This document shows positions 6,501 to 11,261 of a stretch of DNA of 11,261 nucleotides, one piece after another. Positions within the stretch are counted from its first letter, which is position 1; the number at the start of each line of letters is the position of its first letter. This DNA is from Coemansia sp. RSA 922. Taxonomy: Eukaryota; Kickxellomycota; Kickxellomycetes; Kickxellales; Kickxellaceae. The stretch covers positions 1 through 11,261 of the forward strand of contig JANBQS010000845.1 of the NCBI GenBank assembly GCA_027577415.1, written 5' to 3'. Position numbers and translations under genes: made by a program. The notes under the pieces were generated by a model. The model saw only the letters and a list, made by a program, of their open reading frames with translations, ran no database searches and had not been told where the DNA came from.

Positions 6501-7876
6501 ATGAAAATTTATTTATTTATATATTGAAGATGTGAGAGGCTCTCAGAGTCAAGCGTCATTTCACGTGCCTATACAGGGCTCTAGAGCAACAACTTTGACC
6601 GTGGCAAATGTCACTACTCGCTATTAATTTGCGGCCTTGTTAATAGTGGCGATGATTGTATGAGATTGAGTCTACTTTATTATCCAACGTTTTGAGTATG
6701 GTCTGATGAGCAATATATATTCCATATTAAGAGCTTCACAAAAGAGGCCACTTGTACGATATGCTAGGTCAACCATGAGTTGTCAAACGTGTAGTTGAGC
6801 AGCGAAGGCGAAAGGGATAAAAAAAATGTGCTCTACTGTATTGTACTCTGCTAGTTCCGTGGCCCCTGTGTACCTGTTCCACTGGGTCTCAATAAACGAT
6901 TTACAAGGAGCGACCACATGTACCGATAATCTCGTATCATATCCTCGAAGGTTACGTCTATCAAATACACGTAAATGTCATAATACTAGTACCTACCAAT
7001 ACAATGGCTATTACCAAGTGCTAAATTTAATTGATGTGATAAAAAGGAAATATCATTAAATTATTTTTTTTTTGGCAAGAAACAAAAAGTGGTCAAACTA
7101 CTCCATGGCATAATTAGACCAAGGGGCTCCTGGTGGATCGACATTAGAGGTAATATACTGACCAAGCATATCATGTTCACATCTCACCAAGTTGAGAGTA
7201 GCGGGGACCGAACCCAGGCCAGCAGGGTAAGGAGTTGACAATTGTCACCAAGCACATTCATATTCCAGGCAACTCATGCACATATTGGCTTCTAGTCTAT
7301 CTTCAGACCCGTGCCCCCTCAATTAAAAAGCTTGGGCTGGTGTGGTATTTAAGGAGCAATTTTCAAATGTCTATAATATCAGGCAGTTGATCAAATCTGC
7401 GCCGGGTACCTCCAGCCTTACCAGCGTAGACGGAGGCATTCCAATTGCGCCTAGTTTGTCTCAAATTCAAAGACTCTAACTTGAGACTTTTCAGGCACTT
7501 TCCACTCCATAGCCTTTCAGGCGTTGGCAGAGATACATACTCTTTAGTCTATTGGTGCTGAGTGTACATTTCCACAAAAAGCAAATTTCGATTCAAAGAG
7601 CGCATTTCCAAGCAAGCCATCAAACTAGATCTGATCACCATCATCTATTGAATACGATTAAGGGAAGTTCCTTTTCTTTCTTTTTTGCCCTCTACAAAAA
7701 ACCTCGCTTTGCAATTTGAATTTCTGTCACCACAACTATTCTTTTATGTTGTATAATTCTTTTTTCGAATACCACTACTATTTTAAACGAACAAGTCAAC
7801 TATATTCTTATCTTTTCAAAACGAGTGCTAAAGTAAACTTATATTGAAGAAACCCAAGAAAAAGTGAAGTGAGTAG
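6501..7876. other. AT-rich intergenic region, no supported gene
   Basis: I see no coding region, tRNA with a foldable cloverleaf, or other gene in this stretch. It carries AT-rich tracts (for example 6505-6525 and 7020-7073) and a CACGTG at 6562-6567. It also holds the possible SINE-like relic at about 7064-7270 and a 7-bp inverted repeat, GTCTCAA (7458-7464) with TTGAGAC (7481-7487). The right end (about 7700-7876) is A/T-rich and should contain the 3' UTR of the minus-strand gene ending at 7877. AATATA-type polyadenylation-like motifs on the minus strand lie near 7800-7850. Confidence 0.5.
7064..7270 (-). mobile_element. Possible tRNA-related SINE-like relic with A-tail
   Basis: On the minus strand, a pol III B-box-like sequence (GGGTTCGGTCC, about 7204-7216) is preceded about 37 nt upstream by a weak A-box-like TGGTGACAATTG. 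Beyond it lie about 130 bp of unrelated body and then a run of ten A residues (plus-strand T-run 7064-7073). That order (A box, B box, body, A-tail) is the layout of tRNA-derived SINEs. The T-arm stem does not pair, so it is not a functional tRNA. I found no clear target-site duplication and no second copy in the window. The 5' limit is a guess. Confidence 0.25.
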
Positions 7877-9775
7877 TTAAGAAGAGCTGGGCTGAATCTG
7901 TAGCGGCATAGCCAGCTGCTTTAGATATGACTTGGTTAGTCGGCTGGTATTTCTGCTAGCGATGAAAAAGAGGCGCTTGGAAGGCTCCTCCAAATCAGCT
8001 GCTTGGTTGCCTAAGAACAACTTGCTATCATGCTCATTGTTCATAAGCATGTCCACTGCAACGCTAGTGCTGTCCGAAGAACTATCACAGCAACTAGTCA
8101 CGTACGACCTATTGCAACGCCTGGCCATGGCAAGCGAGGCCTTCACACCATTGTCAGCAATGAACTTGCTGAGGTTACCCACACAACTCTGGACCATTTG
8201 GCAAATGCTGCTGGCTTCCATCCGCTGAACGCCCTTTTCCGTGACGACGTTAAGCGCGTGTAGGTCTAGACCGGTTGCGTCCGTAAACATACTGCGTAGG
8301 ATAGGTCCCGTCAGGAGGTCGACTGACATACTACACATTTTGACAATGATGTAGCAGAGGCGCGGCCCGAGAACTGCCGTGTTTGAGTCTTCGGCAAGGC
8401 CGAGTTGCTTGAGATAGTTTTGGCGGAGCTCGGTGCGCTCCAGGTCGCGGCGGCAGAGGATGTTGAGGTCGGCGGTATTCTCGAAATCCTCCTCGTCAAT
8501 CTGGGGCGCCCAGTGCTCCAGCGCCACCACTTTGGCCAGTGTCGCGATACAATATTGCGACGGGATGGTGCGGGGCATTAACTCACAGCCGTAGATGTGG
8601 CTGTAAGCATCAAGTGCGTATTCCAAACTGACGTAAGGTGACGCCCCAAAGACAACCAGGAGGCGCTCGCTGGTCACCTGTTCGCCCGAAACATCATAAA
8701 CTGTGAGCAACGTATCGGCCGCTGTGGCGCTGTTGCTTACGCGCATGTCGCGATCTAGGATGCCGGCAGCGGAAGCGACGCCAAAGGTAGTGGCGCCGGC
8801 GGCAGGAGTGAAGAGGGCCGAGATGTCGCGATCCAGGACGCTAGCGGCAGGAGCAACACCAAAGGTAGTGGCGCCGGCGGCAGGAGCGACAAGGTCTGAG
8901 AAGTCGACAGCTGAGAAGCCAACGGCGGGAGCATTGCCAAAGGTAGTGGCGCCGGCAGCAGGAGCGACGAGGGCCGAGATGTCGAGATCTGAGACGCCAA
9001 CGGCAGGAGCAACGCCAAACGTAGCGGCGCCGGCGGCAGGAGCGACGAGGGATGAGATGTCGCGATCCAGGACGCCAGCGGCAGGAGCGACGCCAAAGAT
9101 AGGGGCGCCAGTGGCAGGAGCGAAGTAGGCTGGGATATCGAGGGTTGCAATCAGGCGCTCGACTGCGACTTTCTCGCTCAAACTGCGGCAGGTTGTAAGT
9201 GACGAGCTGGTTGTTGCGCCGTCGTTGGTCATCAGCCCGTCGCCTCTGTGTCGCTTTGGGGCCATCGGCGACTCTGGTGATTCGTTGATCGGAGCTGGGC
9301 GCTTCCCCTCCTGAGCCGCAGTTGGACGAGCTGCGGTCAGAGCTGCTACAAGCAGATGATGCATAGCCGCAGTGGTCGGGCAAGGCGAAATCAACTCGGT
9401 AAGCGTGGCTGTGATAGGCGCGAGCAGTTTCTCCGTGGTGGGATTGGTGGGGTCGTCAGTAGGAGCATCAACGACAGGGATGGCGGGTGTGCGGGCACTT
9501 GCTGGCGCCATTAGTTCGAATACAACGCTGACACTGCTCTGCCCGTTTAGTTCGCGTTGTTCGTCATCGAGTTTGCGTTGTTGCTCATCGAGTTCGAGCT
9601 GTTTATCGGTGAGGTCGAGCTGTTTGGCATTGAATCCGAGTCGTTTCGCGTTAAGCTCGAGCTGTTTAGCAAATATCTCGGCACGTGACAAGACGATTGG
9701 TCCATCTAAATGGATGGCTTGATCTTGCGGCCTAGTAGCGGAGGCGCTTGGCTCGTAGTTGGTGGGCTGGTCCAT
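7877..9775 (-). CDS. Uncharacterised 632-residue repeat protein with heptads, FG-containing repeats and two LOTUS-like C-terminal segments
   Basis: I do not recognise this protein as a named family. Residues 36-77 are six consecutive 7-residue units (AKQLELN type), highly charged and probably helical or coiled coil. Residues 85-215 are Pro/Ala/Thr-rich with a basic patch PKRHR (173-177) that could be a nuclear signal. Residues 218-347 are five 26-residue repeats of APAAGATTFGVAPAAGVLDRD type, each with one FG. Residues about 367-422 and 472-530 are two globular, hydrophobic segments that share spacing: aromatic-x4-G-x2-L-x8-[Y/K]-x4-[L/M]. This is Y391, G396, L399, Y408, L413 in the first and F497, G502, L505, K514, M519 in the second. 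The pattern resembles OST-HTH/LOTUS RNA-binding domains with a 4-residue insert; this is inference. The tail (550-632) is Ser- and Cys-rich. The frame is intronless with no interruption, and the repeats suggest rapid change. A lineage-specific protein without RNA-related function is the alternative. Confidence 0.75.
   Translation of the reverse strand: MDQPTNYEPSASATRPQDQAIHLDGPIVLSRAEIFAKQLELNAKRLGFNAKQLDLTDKQLELDEQQRKLDDEQRELNGQSSVSVVFELMAPASARTPAIPVVDAPTDDPTNPTTEKLLAPITATLTELISPCPTTAAMHHLLVAALTAARPTAAQEGKRPAPINESPESPMAPKRHRGDGLMTNDGATTSSSLTTCRSLSEKVAVERLIATLDIPAYFAPATGAPIFGVAPAAGVLDRDISSLVAPAAGAATFGVAPAVGVSDLDISALVAPAAGATTFGNAPAVGFSAVDFSDLVAPAAGATTFGVAPAASVLDRDISALFTPAAGATTFGVASAAGILDRDMRVSNSATAADTLLTVYDVSGEQVTSERLLVVFGASPYVSLEYALDAYSHIYGCELMPRTIPSQYCIATLAKVVALEHWAPQIDEEDFENTADLNILCRRDLERTELRQNYLKQLGLAEDSNTAVLGPRLCYIIVKMCSMSVDLLTGPILRSMFTDATGLDLHALNVVTEKGVQRMEASSICQMVQSCVGNLSKFIADNGVKASLAMARRCNRSYVTSCCDSSSDSTSVAVDMLMNNEHDSKLFLGNQAADLEEPSKRLFFIASRNTSRLTKSYLKQLAMPLQIQPSSS
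8186..8362 (-). other. Second LOTUS-like segment (residues 472-530) of the 632-residue protein
   Basis: A hydrophobic helix (LCYIIVKM) is followed by F497, G502, L505, K514-G515 and M519-E520. The spacing between these key positions equals that of the first segment (8510-8677), and the TGLDL and KGVQRME parts fit the [FY]G-x-x-L and YGF-x-x-L blocks of OST-HTH domains. Support is by eye only. Confidence 0.3.
8510..8677 (-). other. First LOTUS-like segment (residues 367-422) of the 632-residue protein
   Basis: The core SLEYALDAYSHIYGCEL matches the OST-HTH/LOTUS spacing L-x6-Y-x3-[FY]-G-x2-L (L384, Y391, Y395, G396, L399). A Y-x4-L block (Y408, L413) follows after four more residues than usual. 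It could instead be an unrelated helical bundle. Confidence 0.35.
8735..9124 (-). repeat. Five in-frame 78-bp tandem repeats (26 residues each)
   Basis: The units cover residues 218-243, 244-269, 270-295, 296-321 and 322-347. Each reads approximately APAAGATTFG followed by a second APAAG half and a D-x-D-I/F/M block. All five carry an FG dipeptide. Units 1, 4 and 5 share LDRD while units 2 and 3 differ there, so duplication was probably stepwise. The DNA is GC-rich and nearly free of stop codons in several other frames, which creates long shadow ORFs. Confidence 0.9.
9545..9670 (-). repeat. Six in-frame 21-bp repeats encoding heptads
   Basis: Residues 36-77 are six contiguous heptads without gaps, of the form [ADE]-[KQE]-[QR]-[LR]-x-[LF]-[NDT]. 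The last two units have Arg in place of the first Leu and are more acidic. Spacing of positions 1 and 4 gives a 3-4 heptad pattern compatible with a coiled coil. Confidence 0.85.
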
Positions 9776-9930
9776 TTGCGATATCGCTCGTGTAAAAAAT
9801 GGAGTGCTTGGCGATTTGACGAATGAAGGAAAAGTAGGCGTGCGTGAGCGAGCGGGTATACTTGGTATGCTGCGAGTGGGCTATATTGCGAAAAGGGGAC
9901 TTTCGAAATGAGCGAAAAGGTGGTATATGT
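9776..9930 (-). promoter_or_regulatory. Probable promoter and leader of the 632-codon gene
   Basis: Upstream of the ATG, the minus strand has a C/T-rich leader. A motif cluster follows at 9888-9920: two copies of GCGAAAAGG (9888-9896 and 9912-9920 on the plus strand) flank the palindrome TTTCGAAA (9901-9908), and AGGGG (stress-response-element-like) overlaps the first copy. A weak TATA-like ACATATACC (minus strand, 9921-9930) lies about 150 bp from the ATG. None of these is tested; the repeated spacing is the main support. Confidence 0.4.
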
Positions 9931-11261
9931 GGATTGTAAAAAGAAGGAGCCGAGGGAGGGTCAAGGGCGTGGTTTATGTACCCTGAGCGGATGCTCCTAG
10001 GTCTGCTACAAAAGATGGCGGCCTCTGTAAGCAACGACGCTTAGCCATTTTAACCCGGACACATTACCCCCCCTACACGACATGGGCGATCTTCACGCCG
10101 CAATTGCTCTCTTTTTTCAGACTCCGGGTGGCAGATCGGACAATGAAACATGATGCTAGGGAAGTGTAAAAAGCAACATGCATCTCCAGCGAAACAACTG
10201 CCGGCATATAGTGGGCATCAGCCAACTCATTCTTTACGACCAAGGCTTATCAAGAATCCGTTCCATGCCCCCGCTTCAGCATTCGAAGGTGGGGTGCTTG
10301 AGGGGGGTATACAAACCCGGTACTTTCTTTGTTTTTAATAATATACAAGCTTGGAGCACTTGCATGCGATGATGCCGACTTTATGAGAGTTGCTGCGGAG
10401 AGAAGTATTTTTCGCCGAGCTTGCATTCCAATAAGACCACTAACCAGCGCCCCTTGATGACAAGAGGCGTCTTGGTAAGAGAATAGGCGTGTAAAGCCAT
10501 TTGCAACACGATGTATGGCCATTTATTCCAAATAAAGACTAATTGTCATGACATCAAGCCCCTTGCCATCAAAAAAATACAACTACGTAAACTGCAGATG
10601 TTCCCCCCGCGTACAGCCAGGCTATCTTTGCGTGGCGTCGGCATTAGTTGGGGTATCATACTTGCCCGCGTACTTGAGCTCCCTGAGGTCGTACATAAAT
10701 TAACCTGCAACGCCGGTTGTCAAAAAAGCGAAAATCCAAAGACATCCAATGGTGTTGCGCTATTCTACCGAGAGCCACAGCTGCATTTCCGGGAAAACGC
10801 GAAGAGCGTCACAAGGAACACAATGGACACATATTTTCGGGTCCAGTGATATTTTTGGCTTTTTTTTGGCGCGGTACCTCTCGGCCTCTAGAGCATGTGT
10901 TCGCATATTGTGCAGATCTGGGGCCGCATGCTTTACTTGCCGAGGGCACCTATGCCGCTGTCAGCGTTGACGTAATCGGAAGATAAGAAATGACTGTTAT
11001 TGGCGATTGGATCGGCATTGTGGCAGCAGGTTGGGCCAGATAGGCTGTGGCAGCTGTTGATGGCAGTGATAGCGCTGGCTATCTATACCTCGCCTGCGTG
11101 TCACTGCATAGATGTATTACAAGTGCTGAGATGTGAATTGCACCCGACCGATCCATGTAGCAATATGCTTTTCGCTGGCGAAACCAATGCCAACTCTAAA
11201 AAATCCCGCACATAGCTTGTGCCCATACAGCGCTCCAATAGAACAACATCGTCATCACCTA
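9931..11261. other. Intergenic region to right edge, no supported gene
   Basis: Open frames here are at most 112 codons, overlap on both strands and show no recognisable domain, so I call no gene. Notable items are AATAAA at 10530-10535 on the plus strand, ACGCGA at 10797-10802, an exact E2F-type TTTGGCGC at 10865-10872, and the inverted repeat TTTCGC-TG-GCGAAA at 11170-11183. The region may be the upstream region of a gene beyond the right edge. Confidence 0.4.

Noticed and set aside
6703..6740. CTGATGAG motif resembling a hammerhead ribozyme core
   Set aside because: No following CGAAA core and no pairing stems are present at suitable distances.
7185..7260. tRNA gene on the minus strand suggested by GGGTTCGGTCC
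   Set aside because: The T-stem bases do not pair (CTGGG against CCCGC), and no matching acceptor stem or anticodon arm is found.
7458..7487. Inverted repeat GTCTCAA/TTGAGAC as a regulatory hairpin
   Set aside because: The arms are 7 bp with a 16-nt loop and lie far from any supported gene start, so this is too weak to call.
8703..9128. 141-codon plus-strand ORF and 131- and 180-codon minus-strand ORFs over the repeat region
   Set aside because: They are other-frame readings of the GC-rich 78-bp repeats. Only the 632-codon frame extends beyond the repeats into non-repetitive, protein-like sequence.
9732..10034. 100-codon minus-strand ORF upstream of the repeat gene
   Set aside because: It overlaps the start of the 632-codon gene in another frame and covers its likely promoter. 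It has no domain features.
10150..11215. Several 62-112 codon ORFs on both strands
   Set aside because: They are mutually overlapping, without recognisable domains, and some start at non-ATG codons. They are consistent with chance in non-coding DNA.

Overview
The window looks like nuclear DNA of a fungus, most likely an early-diverging (zygomycete-grade) one with compact, intron-poor genes. The evidence is a biotin-protein ligase of the fungal/animal type with an amidotransferase-like N-terminal domain, a CLPTM1/CLPTM1L-family ER membrane protein, a Cdc6-type replication licensing ATPase, a TATAAAAG core promoter, and long coding regions free of introns (up to about 2.2 kb). Genes are separated by short AT-rich spacers. 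I cannot fix the lineage more precisely from sequence alone.

Layout. Positions 1-4688 hold three genes in tandem on the minus strand. Read in transcription order they are BPL1 (4688-2532), a CLPTM1L-like gene (2412-667), and the 5' end of CDC6 (386 to beyond the left edge). Spacers are 119 bp and 280 bp; the second carries MluI-cell-cycle-box-like sites suited to a G1/S gene. BPL1 is divergently arranged with an aldo/keto reductase gene on the plus strand (5142-6059). The two share a 453 bp intergenic region with a clear TATA box for the reductase.

Positions 6060-7876 are mostly AT-rich and gene-poor. They contain one doubtful small ORF (6201-6500, minus) and a possible tRNA-related SINE-like relic ending in an A-tail (about 7064-7270, minus). 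Positions 7877-9775 (minus) hold a 632-codon gene that I do not recognise. Its protein has six exact-length heptads at the N-terminus, a Pro/Ala-rich middle with five 26-residue FG-containing repeats, and two C-terminal segments. These two segments share residue spacing with each other and resemble OST-HTH/LOTUS domains. This is the most novel item in the window. Positions 9776-11261 hold its probable promoter, then more than 1 kb with no gene I can support, apart from a few E2F/MBF-like sites.

The recognised genes serve separate housekeeping roles: protein biotinylation, ER/GPI lipid handling, replication licensing and carbonyl reduction. Nothing indicates a cluster with one shared pathway.
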